A stretch of DNA of 64,000 nucleotides from Cyclina sinensis. Lineage: Eukaryota; Mollusca; Bivalvia; Venerida; Veneridae. Below are positions 1 to 13,800 of the stretch, one piece after another. Numbering within the stretch: the stretch's first letter is position 1; every line of letters starts with the position of its first letter. The notes below the pieces were generated by a model. The model was not told the DNA's origin, did no database searches, and worked only from the letters and a program-made list of their open reading frames with translations. The position numbers and the translations under genes are program-made. Location of the stretch: contig JAAONU010000009.1 in NCBI GenBank assembly GCA_012932295.1, forward strand, positions 12,813,796 to 12,877,795, written 5' to 3'.

Positions 1-1204
1 TAGTGCTGATACAAGACAATCTTCCAAAAACAGTCATTGAGAGTAGATGAACTTCCTGTACAATGAAAAATTAACCCAGTTACATACTTTCAGTGCTTCA
101 GTTCACTCTCAGAACAGCAAGTGACTGCCAGCTTACTCTCAGTTTAAACCAACTTACTGGCTAAGTAATTATTTGACAATTCTGGTTATGTTCCTTGATA
201 CCTTGAAAATATGGCAACATTGTGTCAACTTTTCAACTTTTACATTTCTAGTTGTAGTAATCTTCATTGATAAATCCAGCTGAGATTAGGAACTACTGCA
301 TAAGCCAGTGAAATTAACCTTTTTATCACATGACAAGTCAACAGTTTTCCAAAATGTGAAATAACCAGTAAAGCTCCCAGTTGGAAATTATTACATGTAC
401 TATATTACAGATGATCATTTCTTCACAAAAAGAAAAAAAAGAGTTTACTTTGAAAATTTTGAATGTGTTGTAGAAATTCTGATTTTAAATTAGTCAGTTT
501 GCAGATAAACAGACAAGTTTCCAACATTCCCAGTCACACAGGTGCATTTTTTCTTTGCTTAAAACTTCTGATTTTTTAATATATCATTTTGTAGAAAAAT
601 GCATGTTCTGTTGCATGATTGACTTAATTTGTTTTCATACAGCTAAGTAGTGAAGGAGGTATTTGAGATATAATTGAAACAAAATTGTGAGCTCTTATCT
701 ACCTGCTGCAAGATTTTGGGAGATTTGCGCAAGTAGCCAGTCAAGTTTTTTTGATACATGTATATCATACAATTAAACTGCTAGATTTGATCTAAAATCA
801 AGTAATTCATCTGTTATGCAAATAAACATTGCTGAATTTTGAAACTGATTTTGAATGAATGTCTTTAATGATGAGACAATAAAACTTCAAAATTTGACGG
901 GGGTTCAGTGTCTACCTTTGATCACTGAACTTAAAAGTATGTCAATGTTATTTTAAATGTTGAATTGATTGAACTATTTGTTTTGATGGTAGGTAGAAAA
1001 ATCTGGTCATTGAAAGGTGATTTGTAGTAAGCTTTTTGTGCCCTTAGTAACAAAAAATAATGGGGAAAAAAAAATCAGGGATGGGGATGGGGGAGGTAAT
1101 GGTTGGGTGGGGGAAGAATCTACCCATCCCATTGTAAGTAAAACATTAAGTTTTAGGCTTTGTGCTTTCCAATAAGAAGTTTTATCCTTTATAAGTCTAT
1201 GCAA
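1..1204. other. AT-rich DNA, nothing recognised
   Basis: No coding exon, RNA gene or clear repeat was seen on either strand. Confidence 0.5.
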
Positions 1205-1705
1205 AACCAAGTGACCCCTGGAGTGGGGCTAATTTTGACCCCAGGGACATAGTTTGTACAATCTTGGTAGAGGTCTTGATGGTGATCAAGTATGCCAAAT
1301 TTGAAGAGAATATCTTTGACACTTTTTGAGAAATGGACCTTAACAAAAGGGTTAACCAAGAAATTTTATGTCGAAAGATGTATTATGGGGTTACCTGCCC
1401 TTTTGAAATGCATTTCAATTTTTGATGGTGATCAAGCATTCCAATTTTAAAATGAGTATCTTTGATAGTTTTTCAGAAATGAACCTTAATAAAAAGGATA
1501 ACCAAAAATTCCAAGTTGAAAAATAAATTTGAGGGTTATCTACCCTTTAGAAATGGGGTCACATTTTGAAAGTGAACATGTGTTCCAAATTTGAAATGAA
1601 TAGCTTTGATAGTTTCTGAGATAAGGACCTTAACAGAAAGGTTAACCAATGCTGACGAGAGAGGGTCATGACAATAGCTCCACTTTCTGTCTTTGAAAAG
1701 TGGAG
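1205..1705 (+). repeat. Dispersed repeat relative of 23600-24130
   Basis: It contains CCAAGTGACCCCTGGAGTGG, GGTGATCAAGTATGCCAAAT and CCTTAACAAAAGGGTTAACC, the same order as in 23600-24130, in about three diverged units. Confidence 0.65.
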
Positions 1706-1929
1706 CTGAAAAAAAAAGAATAATTTTGCCTCAGATTTTGATTACCATTGAGGAAGATACAAAAAAGAAGGAATTGCCTGAAGTGAAATGTGTATGATAT
1801 CCTTGACTTCTTCTAGAGGAAGGCAGCACATTCATTTATTTTGTTCTTGAACTGGGTCAGCTCCCTGCTGCCAGAAAGGTAAATGATCATGAAAACAATG
1901 ACAAATTGCTGGTTGTACCTAAATAAACT

Positions 1930-2680
1930 AGAGATGTGTCTATAGGACACGGATGCCCCCACATTTTGCTGTATTGTCATAAAAAAATCCTGTACAATTA
2001 CAGTCTAAAAATGCTTTTTTTCGCTTTATCAGGAGGAATAACTATGCCGATATCCAATATATTATCCAGTAACATCACATGCCTCAAAATATCCAGTAAC
2101 ATCAAATGCTGACAACTTTTCCCAGAAAGTTTCATGGTTCTACAGATATATATTTGGAATTACATGCAACACAAGTCTAAAAATGCTATGTTTTGCTTAA
2201 TCAGTGGGCATAACTCTGCTGATCTCAACACAACACAAGTCTAAAAATGCTATTATTTGCTTAATCAGTGGGCATAACTCTGCCAATCTCCAATAAATAT
2301 GCGTCAGAATACCCAGGTGTGTAAGTTCACATGCTGTCAACTATTCTTAAAAAGTTTCATGGGTCAAGTAGTTGTACTTTTGGAGTTACATGTGACAAGT
2401 CTTAAAATGCTATTTTTTGGTTAATTAGGAGGCATAACTCAGTCGATCTCTAATAAATTTGCATCAAAATACCCAGATGCGTCAGTGCAAATGCAGTTCT
2501 TAGAAAGTTTCATGGCTCTAGCAGTTCGTTTGGATTTACAAGCCACACAAGTATAAAAATGCTATTTTTTGGTTAATAAGCGGGTGTAAGTTTCATGGCT
2601 GTAGCAGTTTGGAGTTACACAAACTGGTCTAAGTACGGACAGCTCGACAATGGCAAATCTATATGGTAAGTGCAAAAAAA
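1930..2680 (+). repeat. Diverged tandem repeat block
   Basis: It starts near GGACACGGATGCCCCCACAT and has four or five diverged units with GTCTAAAAATGCTAT and AGTGGGCATAACTCTGC. No gene seen. Confidence 0.65.
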
Positions 2681-4043
2681 CTAAAGGCTATTGACATGAA
2701 ACAGGATAAGCCACAGTGATCTGTAGGCTGCAAGTTTGAATCCTGTTTGAGAGTTCTGTCCATGACTTTAACATTCATCCTGTCTACACACTGGGCACAA
2801 CTCTAGGAAGCAGATATCAAAAGTAGTTGGAAAGTCAGTGAGTTGCAAGAAAGTCTTGAAGTTACTGTTAAAATGTAACATGGTACTCAACAAGTCCAGA
2901 TATAATTGAAATGTATGCTCTTGGGCATAGTAAAAAATATCACTGAAATGTAATGGTTGTATGAAAGAGAAAATATGTTAATATTTAGTGAAGGATGCAA
3001 GAACTTAAATTGAATTTGAAAATACTAAATTTGGAGCTTTGTAAATACATTGTTCATTCATCTAAAAGGTTAAATATGTGAGGTGATAATAATCAACATA
3101 CACCAAATACAATCTAATATGTTGGGCAATGATACCACCAGGTTGTCAACCAGACTTTAAAAATAAAATACAAACTTTTTCTATTGAAGTGTAAGACAAA
3201 TGTAGGATTTTTATGCCCCCAGAGGGAGGGCATATTGTATTTGGTCTGTCTGTCACAAAACTTAAACCTTGACCATAACACAGAAGTCCTTCCACCTACA
3301 GCCTCCAAACTTCACAGGTGCATGCACCTTGATGAGCTCTACCTGCCAGACCCACTTAGAGGTCACGGGGTCAAAGGTCAACCCTGAGCACTTGTTTTTT
3401 GTTCTTTTTTTTTTCACCAAAAATATACTAGAACTATCACTGAAGGTGATTAATACTCCTGAACAGTGATATGATACTGAAGTATGTAATATAGTAATTT
3501 GAAATGCTCACCCATGAATAATATATTTAGGGTGAATGTCAGTTGTCAGTAGTAATTTGTCTGATGTTGTAAAATTACATGTCTTTCTATCAGTATGTTT
3601 AGTTACATTTTACAAGTAGCTGTTATTTCCCCTGCCTTAAAGCAGGGCTAAAATATTTCTTTTTGTAACAATGCTACAACTATAAGTCATTGTAACCTTT
3701 TCTATTTAACTCTATATAAAGAATTGACATAAAATAATTGCATTAATGATTTTTCGACCTCAGTGGCATGACATACATCATTTTGTAAAATCAATCCTCA
3801 TTCAATATTTAAAGCACTAGTCACCATGTATCTATATTTCACATTTCAAGTCAATCTGTTAAATAGTTTTGGAGTTATGCTCCATACAAGTAAAATGCAA
3901 AATGGGGGAAAATTTAAAAACGGGACAAGTAAGAGTTATGGTTCTTTCACTTTGTACTTCTTGTCATCACCATTTATCTATATTTGAAGCTTCAAGTCAA
4001 TCCCTTGAATAGTTTTAGTTATCTCCAGACTAGGAATTCGCAA
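2681..4043. other. AT-rich DNA with repeat fragments only
   Basis: A short fragment at 3205-3400 (ATGCCCCCAGAGGGAGGGCA and GGTCAAAGGTCAA) belongs to the GACGGAC-type dispersed repeats. No exon seen. Confidence 0.5.
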
Positions 4044-4668
4044 AAAGAGGGATAATAGAAACAAGAAATCGGTAGAACCGATGGATGCTCCCCGAATGAA
4101 TGCCAAAAGGGCTACTGTTCAATATGTATTTTTTTTTAAAGTATGAAAATTAACAAAGGGCAATAACTCCTAAATTATGCAAAATAGAGTTACAGTTCTT
4201 GCACGCTGCACTTCTCCTCATAGAGATCTATCTAAAAATAAAATTTCATGTTAATATCTCTTATACTTTGTGAGATATGCCCCGGACAAAAAATAAGTAT
4301 GAGGAATTTCAAAAGGCAATTACTCAAAAATTAATAAAGCAAGAGTTATGGTTCTTGTGCACTGCAATGCTCATCAATGAGATCTATCTACTTAAAAAGT
4401 TTCAAGTTGATAACTCTTATACTTTGTGAGATATGCACCGGACAAAAAAATAAGTATGAGAAATTTCATAGGGCAATAACTCAAAAATTAATAAAGCAAG
4501 AGTAATGGTTCTTGTGCACTGCACTGCTCCTTAATGAGATCTAACTACCTATGAAGTTCGGTTTTGATATCTCTCATAGTTTTTGTGTTATGCTCCGGAC
4601 AAAATTATGACGGACGGACAGACAAAGCGGCAACTATATGCTCGCCCTTCGGGGAGCATAAAAATGGG
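4044..4668 (+). repeat. Dispersed repeat with GGGGAGCAT ends
   Basis: It starts AACAAGAAATCGGTAGAACC, GATGGATGCTCCCCGAA, and ends CTTCGGGGAGCATAAAAA after a GACGGACGGACAGACAAAGC run. It contains units of GGGCAATAACTCAAAAATTA. The copy at 44785-45292 is related. Confidence 0.8.
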
Positions 4669-4997
4669 ACCAGACAGTTATGGTTCTCTCCTAAACACCA
4701 TGTTTAAATATTTTAAGTTTCGAGTCAATTTGTTGAATAGTTACTGGTATTGCTTCGACAAAAAAAAAAAAAATGCAAGAAGGGAGATAATTTGAAAATG
4801 GGACAAGTGAGAGTTATGGTTCTTTCACTCTGCACTCCTAGTCACCATGTATCTGTTTTTCAAGTTTCAAGTCAATGTCTCGAACAGTTTTAGAGTTATT
4901 CTCCGGACAAGAAAAAATGCAACAGACCGACCGACCACATGGTGACTCTTATATATCCCCTCAAACTTCATTTGTTGGGGATATAATGACAGAATCA

Positions 4998-5440
4998 CTT
5001 AAAGGGGCTGTCCTCCAGATTTGATATAAAAATATTTTTTACATAAATTAAATATCTAGATGCCGTCAGATTATAACAACATATTTTACTTCTAAACTGA
5101 TTATAAGTCAAAATGGAACAAAAAAAAAAATAATTCCCTTCAGCTTGATTTGAACTCTGGACCCTCATGTTAACAAAATATATCCAATGCTTTCACTGTC
5201 ACGAGTATCACTGCAAGTGAAATAACAATTTACTTAAAAATCAAAATATTATACGATACAGTTATACCGTCTCGTTACGGTATAGCACTATGAAAGAAAA
5301 AAAATCAATTTATAATGTAAATATCTGACTTATTTTTTGCCAGTTAGTTAGTTTTTAAGCATTAGTCATAAATATTACAAGAAATTTATAATACAAGAAA
5401 ACTTTCATTTTTTGGTCATCTGGAGGCCAGCCCCTTAAAA
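4998..5440. mobile_element. MITE with TTAAAGGGGCTG ends
   Basis: The left end CTTAAAGGGGCTGTCCTCCA and the right end CTGGAGGCCAGCCCCTTAA are inverted copies with a one-base length difference. The interior is AT-rich. Confidence 0.7.
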
Positions 5441-6364
5441 GCCCAAACTCTGTTAATCGTGCCATTCTAATGGTTCAAGAAGTCAGCAAGTTTATGCAAA
5501 CGTATCATTGTGCCTTAGTATATCAAGTCTGCCAGCCGTCAATATCCACACGGCAACACACCAATTACATCAAGAAACAGCTTTGTAGCTGTAAATACTT
5601 CAAATTGACCACTGCAGCTTTCACCTGTAAACTTACAATAAGCAGTATCAATGAAGTTCCATTTAAAAATTCACCATGAAATGAGAGAAATATAGGATTT
5701 GGGTTCTAAAAGAAAGAATTTATAAAACACTTTTTGAGGATTTGGGTCCTGAAATACTGGATTATATAGGAATATAGTACACAGCTGACACTGACAGCCT
5801 GTACCACTGAAAAATAAAAATGAAAGAAGATTAAGTTTATCAATAGGTTTAATTCAAATATACCATACATGTAAATGCAATTTAAATATTAACATTCAGT
5901 GCAGAATTTCATGGTTAGTATACAAAGAATGTCCCGTAATTCTAGATCAAATTAGTAGTAACTGTCTTTATAACTGAAAGATAAGACTTTCTAATAAATA
6001 CAAGACTCGTCTATAGAGTTCATAAGATTTTCATCACTGACTTTCATTCAAATGTCCTGTTCCAAGTACATACTGTCTCTATGAAGCTTAACAGTCCTGA
6101 AACTAACAGCATTAGTTGATACTGTAATGCAATTTTATCTACCGGTACTATTTGTTACTAAAGTTGCCTAGCATTTCACAACAAGGGTAATCTGAACGAG
6201 ATCTAGAATTCCATTTTCATATCTGAAAAGAGAAAATTTTCAGCATAAAATATGGTGAATTATTTAATTAAGAGTTGCAACTATTAAGAGAACTGAGACC
6301 CTTAGCTGAATGTTCCATAAAAACAACAAGGTAACTGTTGGAAACCAAAGTTCTGGACAATACT
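5441..6364. other. AT-rich DNA downstream of PRIM1, nothing recognised
   Basis: No exon or repeat with clear ends was seen. Confidence 0.5.
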
Positions 6365-7242
6365 CTTCATACAGAAATTAGGACATAACAAGAACTGTCA
6401 CTGTAAGATGACAATGCCCCCGAACGTGGTTCTTTGACCTTTGAGCTGAGAAACAGTCATTTAGGGGTAAAGGTCAAATAAATATAGGTCATTGGGAAGG
6501 TTTTATCCAAAGGGGGTTGTGTCCAAGTATGAGATACCATTTACTTATAAGGAAATTATGGGCAATGTTAAAGTTTTTGGACATTTGGATCTTCAAAGTG
6601 AAGGTCATTCAGGGGTCAAGGTCAAATAATTAAAGGTCAGTGGGAAGGCCTTGTCCAAAGGGTTGTTGTGTTTAAGTATGAAGTGTATCCACTTACTTAT
6701 TTGGAAGTTACGGCCAAATATTAGTTTTTGGACAATTGGATATTCAGGGGTCAAGGTCAAATAATTAAAGGTCAGTGGGAAGGTCTTGTCCAAAGGGGTG
6801 TTGTGTCCAAGGATGAAGTAAATCCACTCACTAATAAGGAAGTTATGGGCAATGTTGAAGTTTTTGGACAATTTGATCTTCAAGGTAAAGGTCATTCAGG
6901 GGTCAAGTTCAAACAAATATAGGTCAGTGGGAAGGCCTTGTCCAAAGGGGTGTTGTGTCCAAGTATGAAGTAAATCCACTCACTAATAAAGAAGTTATTG
7001 CCAATGTTAAAGTTTTTGGCCAATTGGATCTTCAAGGTAAAGGTCATTCAGGGGTCAAGGTCAAATAAATATAGGTCAGTGGAAAGGTCTTGTCCAAAGG
7101 GGTGTTGTGTCCAAGTATGAAGTAAATCCACTTACTAATAAGAAAGTTATTGCCAATGTTAAAGTTTTCGGATGGACTGATGGATGGACTGACGGACGGA
7201 CGACAGTTCAAAAACTATATGCCGCCCTTCGAGGGCATAAAA
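6365..7242 (+). repeat. Dispersed repeat with 152-bp units and GGACGGACG tail
   Basis: It starts near GACAATGCCCCCGAACG and ends CGCCCTTCGAGGGCATAAAA. Units marked by AGGGGTCAAGGTCAAATAA recur at 6612, 6747, 6899 and 7051. It lies just downstream of the PRIM1 stop. Confidence 0.8.
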
Positions 7243-7720
7243 ACATTTGTTGGAGATCAAACTTCTGGAAAATACTCTTCATACAGATCTTAGGACATAA
7301 TAACTGACTTAACTTTTTATTTTGACATTTTACTGAGTTTAAAATCATCATGAAAACTGAAACATGACTAATACTTCATTCTACTGCTTGTGTAAATTAA
7401 GGCCAATACTCAGGTCTAGAGATACGACAAGAACAAATAAAACCAAAATTAGATATCTTACAACAGTAATTTTAGATAATAAATTAAATAATTAAAACCC
7501 CTTAGTTTTTTTATGAATTCTGTCAAAATATTGGAGTATGTTAGAAACAATCTACTTGGTAAGAAACAGACAATCCTATTCAGAAAGCTGGTCTAAAACA
7601 TTAAATACCTTCAATACTAAGTATCAACTTAGAGAAAACTGCAACTAACCTTTGGTCAATACAATAAACTTCAAAGTTTTACAAAACTGAAAAGTTTTAC
7701 TTAACAAAAGGTCTTTACTT

Positions 7721-7845
7721 CTATACAAACATTACAACTGTCATACCACTTTGTTCTATCAATTTGCCTTTCCAAGTCTGTTCAAGTCCTGCCAGAAACT
7801 TGTCAAACACTTCTATGTATGCCTTTAATGATGTCCGCCTGTACT
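7721..7845 (-). CDS. PRIM1: PRIM1 exon 12, C-terminal exon
   Basis: This exon encodes [20 protein letters not shown] and then [12 protein letters not shown], matching DYKKTSLAPYVKVFEHFL of the vertebrate protein. Read through, it ends SGMTVVMFV and a TAG at 7723-7721. A GT after EQS could instead be a donor to a further exon, so the last nine residues are less certain. Confidence 0.82.
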
Positions 7846-10800
7846 CTGAAATCATACAACAGACATGTGAAGTTATAATTCAGTATTTCCCAATCAGCGA
7901 TGTAAACACAGTCAATTTCTTCCTGTCTTGGTCTGACCATTTTATATAATCTTTCAGTAGATCTTAAGGTTATCCTATGATCAAACAAAACAACCATTTT
8001 AACCATTATATATATATATTAAAATAAAACACTGGACATGGGTTGATAGGACACAGATGCCCTATGCAACATGGGCTTTAAGTTGGCAAATACCTGGCAT
8101 TCTTTACTTATGGTGGCCAAGTACGACAACTGATACTGAAATACCATCATGCATGCAAGTTATGAACCTGAGAAATATACTAAGTTTAATCCCCTGCTGC
8201 ACGCAACACATCGTCTACTTGTGGTAGTCATGTGTACCAATTTATTTTAAAATTTCATCATGCATGCAGAAGTTATGGACCAGACATGAAGTATACTGAC
8301 GTCCATAAAAAACGCCTTACCTGCCTCTGCAATGCCTTATTTAGCTAGAATGCCCATGGGCAGCATGTCGAGCCCACCAATGGAAAGCAGCCTATGGGGA
8401 TGGGACAGTGAAATGGAAATGTAGGAAGATGATGATGACAAGGCAGGCCTTCATGATGTCTCTTTCAGGAAGCATAACAAATGAATCACAGTTAATTTCA
8501 AATTCCATGCATGGAGAAGTAATGGCCCAAACAAGGTCTATCATCAACATTTTGGACCTTTGACCTGGCACTGTGACCTTGACCTTTGAGCTGGCACCTG
8601 AGTATTGTATGCAACACACCATCTCATCAAGGTGAACAAAAGTGCCAAGGTATTTTAAAATTCTTCCACGCACAGAGAAGTAATGGCCCAGACAAGGCAA
8701 TCTGGACTGACCCACGCGTGCACGCATGTACATACACCAAACTGTGGTACCAAATGTGAGATTCGTCACTGAAGACATCACTCCAACGTCTTTCAATATT
8801 GTTTCGAGCCCATTGCAGACATTCCCGACCGTGACACTCCGTCAGCACAACACCACAGTACGGCCGTACCTGCATGAAATTCCCCACTCCCGGAGACATC
8901 TCCTTACTGTATAACAGCTTACAGCTCGTCCCCGATTGCCTAAAACCACCAACATCCTGGATTGTGACATAAGGAAACCGATGTGCAAGTGACGCGACTG
9001 ATAAAATTGTCCTGTCCGACAGATGTCGCACAAGACGCACAGGGCCTGGGTCTATCAGACGCATTACCTGTTTCGTCTACCCGTCAAAGAGACTAACTAT
9101 TGTCGACCTTGCAACATTAAAGTGTCTAGCCACCTGACCTTGAGAAAGCCCACTTTCAAGCATCCCCAAATTTTTTCCTCTTTCTTCGATATTTAACCAT
9201 GGCATTTGAAAATTTAAAATGTCCAAATATTGTAATTTCGACCAATATAACCATGTGGGGGCGCATGTGCAAAAGGAGCGGGTGCCCTTTGCTTTAGAAT
9301 CATGATGTAAGTAAGCGAAATGTTATGCTTCAATAGATTAGAAAAGTGAAAATACTACAGAGGACAAGACTGACAAATATAATGATTACAAGAAAACTAA
9401 TTCCACTTTTTCGGTGAGGTGTTTTTTATGGACGTCAGTGTATATACTTTTTCCAACACACATACAGGGGTAACACTATTATGCTCCCCACCTCCCATTT
9501 TATGGTGGGGGCATATAAAATCTGCCAGGCAAATTCCTAGGCTATTTTCTTAGATCTAAACATTTCTTAATGCTCTCAGTATCAGCAATGACTTGACCAG
9601 AATACAAAATATTTCAGCACTGCCAGTGCGTAAAGTGTCTGCCAATAATGAAGCGCAGTTAAAAGTCCACAAAGGTCAAAGTATCAGAACCAAATATCTG
9701 GGAGATAATCATGGAAGTATCTGCTGTAATGACAAACCTTTAGTCTTCTTTGCTTCTTCAGTCCCACTATCTGCTTTGTTCAGTTCCTCAACAATTGTAC
9801 TGAAATAAATCAAGGTTCTTTCTTACCAAAGATAAAACAAAAATGAATTACCAAGCCATTAAGGCTGAAACTCATTCATGAACCAAACACATCTCTGACA
9901 CAGGTCAACAAGCCTGATCTAGTTTTCAGCTATCTGTAAAACAATCATAGACAGTATATATTGTATATTTTACCTGATGGTGGGTACAGTGAATGGATCA
10001 AACTTGTCTATACTGTCTGGGTCTACTAGGAACACACACTCTGCCTGAAAATATATGTTTTATTTTTGTTAACAATCTTATTTTCAGTCTAATAAGTAAC
10101 CAGTGTTTATCATCATTTTCAATATAAATCTTGTTACAATAGAAACTAAACTATTTTGGTTCAATGTCACAGAAAGTTAGAAATGTACCTGTTTTTGGGT
10201 GAATACAGAATGGACTTTTCAGCAAATGGTTAACACCTTTACTGACGTTAACATCTAGCCTAGGGTAGCAGTACTGTAGCATTATCTCCTCAACGATATT
10301 GTGAGACTTCTTGAAATCATTCTGTAATAATGTAACAAAACATACAGGTTAGTCAAGAAAAGTTGGTTCAGTGTATAGTGGACCAGCCCAGATGGTTGAC
10401 ATACATTGAACCAGCCCAGATGAGTCAACATACAGTGGATCAGCCCAGATGGGGCAACATAGCGTGGATCAGTCTAGACTAGTCTTCTTTATATTCAGTG
10501 AATATGCCTAAAGATGGGTTGACGTACAGTGAATCAGTCCGGATGGGTTAACATGCAGTGAATCAGTCCAGATGAGTTGACGTACAGTGAATCAGTCCGG
10601 ATGGGTTAACATACAGTGAATCAGTCCAGATGAGCTGATGTACAGTGAATCAGTCCAGATGAGCTGACGTACAGTGAATCAGTCCGAATGGGTTGTCATA
10701 CAATGAATAAGTCGATGGTTCAATATACCATGAACTTGTCCAGATGTGTTGATATACAGTGAATCAAGTGATGAAAGCTTAGGTCTGTTTTTATTTTGTA

Positions 10801-13800
10801 AGCTTACCTTCTGTCTAACTTGGCAACAACTCTCCTCTATCAGCAACCACCTGTGGTTTGATGTTTGTAATTTATTCATTTGCTTTTCTAGATTTTCCCT
10901 GTATCGTGTGTACAGTTAAGGAAAACAAAAGGCATAATTATTATCAATAATTAAACCCCATTAAAAGATTTGATCTCTGAACTTGGAAATGCAGTCATTG
11001 CAAAAACACAGATTTTATTTAAACATTCTGAGTTTTTCATTGTCATATGCCAGAAACTGATATTTTTATTTCACAAGTGTTTTGTGTGTTTACTATATTT
11101 TTAACCCTTGGTACAAACAGGTTTCTAAATAAACATGTATAGAGCCATGATGGCCCTGTATAGCTCACCTGAGTATCACCACAAATAAAGCCACTAAATG
11201 AATTAAGGTTAATTCACCTAAACTGAAATCTACATGCAGAACTTCAGCTTTTTTATCGAAATTTCATAGAGAAACAGCTTCAAAAACAGTAAGTAGGTCA
11301 GTTGATGATGCTTAATACCAAATATCTAAGCTTTTGGTCATGTGGTTTTGGAGAACATATTTTTGAAATTTTCACTTATAAAATCTTTTTTAGCCCCTGT
11401 GACCAAGATTTGCAATGGACTGGTAACATCTAAACAACTTTGATAGAGCTTCATGCAGGAAAAATGCCAGGCAAGTTTTACTAAATTTGGCCTTGTGGTT
11501 TCATTTAAACAAGTGTGGATGACAACCAACACACAATCATTAACCCTAAAAGCTCACATGAGCACTGCATTCTCAGGTGGGCTGAAAAGCAGACAAGACG
11601 CTTACCTTTTAATGCTTCCTGAGAAATAGTAAAACAAAGTCCTGTCTTCCCCTTGTTGAATCTAAACTGGTCCAATAATTACAAAAATTCTGAAAACATG
11701 CATGGATCTGGGACAATTAAGAATTTTTATTGGATCTATATTCACTTTGTAACCTGTACTAACACAAAGGATATCTTCATCTGGAACAAGCTGGAGGACT
11801 TTCTTCATACTGTCTTCATCACCTAGAAAATCTTGTTTCTTCACTGCATAGTCCTTGAACCTACTTCTTACTATCTGTATCGATGACCTTTGAATATAAG
11901 ACAAATAAATTATGTGTTCAAGTTCGGTGAAATATTCACAGCAAGATCCCTCAACATGGAGATAATTTCCTATAAAGCCAATAAATTAATCTTATCTGAC
12001 ATGAGTTACCTATAAGGCAGTTCTTTATTAAGTAGAAATTATCTATGAAGTATCTGCCTATCTGGTGAAATAAACACAGTATTCACTATGGTCATTCCCG
12101 TAAAATATTTACTACACCAAAGGAATGCTCCTCATTTCTTGTCAAACTTCCTAAGGGGGTTGGTACTTTAGGAAAGTGTCTTCCTGAGGTGGGATATATG
12201 TTTCACTGGAAAGGCATTTAGTAAATTTTGAAGGTAATGCAAGAACCATGAATCACAGACAGGGATGCCATTATAACAGAAGTGTTCTGTGGTATACCGC
12301 TGTTAAGTGACAGTCTCAGCTATATGGTTTCTGACAGGATTTTCAAAAGGCAAACATCTGACCCCAGAATGAAGCCAAAAATGATCCCAGCGACAAAATT
12401 TGAACTGCCTAGGGTCAAATATACAAAGTCTTGTGCAAACTTTTAGACATCTGGGCCATGTGGTTTCGTACAAAAAAAAATATTAGTGTTTGAAATTATT
12501 TTTTGTTCAATGAGATGGCAGCATTTTTCAAATTTTAAAAGAATTTATTTTAGTAAATCAGTTTTTAACAACCAGTGCTACTAACCAGGTAAATCGAATG
12601 AAATGATTTACCAACGTTATTCCACATGTGTGCCTTGGAGGCGGAGTTACAGGGATATTGAGTTTTTGTTTACATTCATGCGATACAGAATACATTGAAC
12701 TGAATTCATCTTTTATAATTATGGTTGGCTTTCACAAGTAAAGTAAAATATCCTCCCATTTTATGTAATGCATACATGTAAATTAAATATACAATACACG
12801 GTAAATAATATATTCGTGCCGCTGCTTGCAGGTGAAAATGCCGTCGGAAAAGTACAGTATTCAATTGTTCAAGTCAATATAATTATAGTGTGCATGTATC
12901 ATCAAATATCGTGTTAAATCAGTTTCACAACTCGAAATATTATAACAAAAACAAAAATGCAAAAGTACAGCATATTAAAGAAATCCGAATCACCTAAGAC
13001 ATCAAAACTTGTGACTTGATCTGCACTCATTTTGTTGTGAAACGTGTTCGACTTTCTCGATTAAAGTTATGTTTCTGTGTGCCAGCGAAAGGAGATTCTA
13101 ATTTGCCTAAGTTGGTAAAAGATCAGACCTCGCCGATATCGACGGAACATGGATGACAGGCATGATTTTGGTGTTTCGAGGTGTCAATCAAATTCGCGTG
13201 ACGAAAGAGGGCAGAGACATGTTAAGAGTGTACAAAAATAATTTAAAACACCAAGCTGGTTAAAACTTATTAGTACGTATTTACAAAATTAAATTGGTCG
13301 CGCGGCTGTGCCGTGCCTGACCAATTTAATTTTGTAAATACGTACTAATAAACTTTAACTTATACTAAAAGGTTTTTTCCTTAAACATGTGACCCTTCGG
13401 CTGGGGCTAATAGTGACCCAACTGACATAATTTGAACTTGGTTGAGATTCATTGCTATACACCAAATCTATTTAATACAGAAGTCTCAACTATATGATTT
13501 TTGACAAGAAGTGTGTCAATATATAACTACCCCAGGGATTGAGCCAGTAATGATCCGAAGGGCAAAGTTGAATTATCTTGTTATAGGTCAATTAGACAAT
13601 GCTTTGTGCAAAATTTTAGAACTCTTACCCTTGTGGTTTCAAACTTGAAGAATTTTTAACATTTTCTTGTATATTTCAATTTAAAACATATGATCCCTCC
13701 GGCAGGGACATATAAACAACCTTGATAGACATGCACTTGGCACCGCATTTCTGATCTCTAAGTCTGGTGGTACAGACAAGATTTTTTTTAAAGTTTATCA

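Noticed and set aside
11730..11774. GT sites after LVPDE (for example TGT|GTTAGT and ACAG|GTTACA) as the exon 7 donor
   Set aside because: Their phases join exon 8 into a stop, and family similarity has already ended; the AT-AC site fits phase and consensus.
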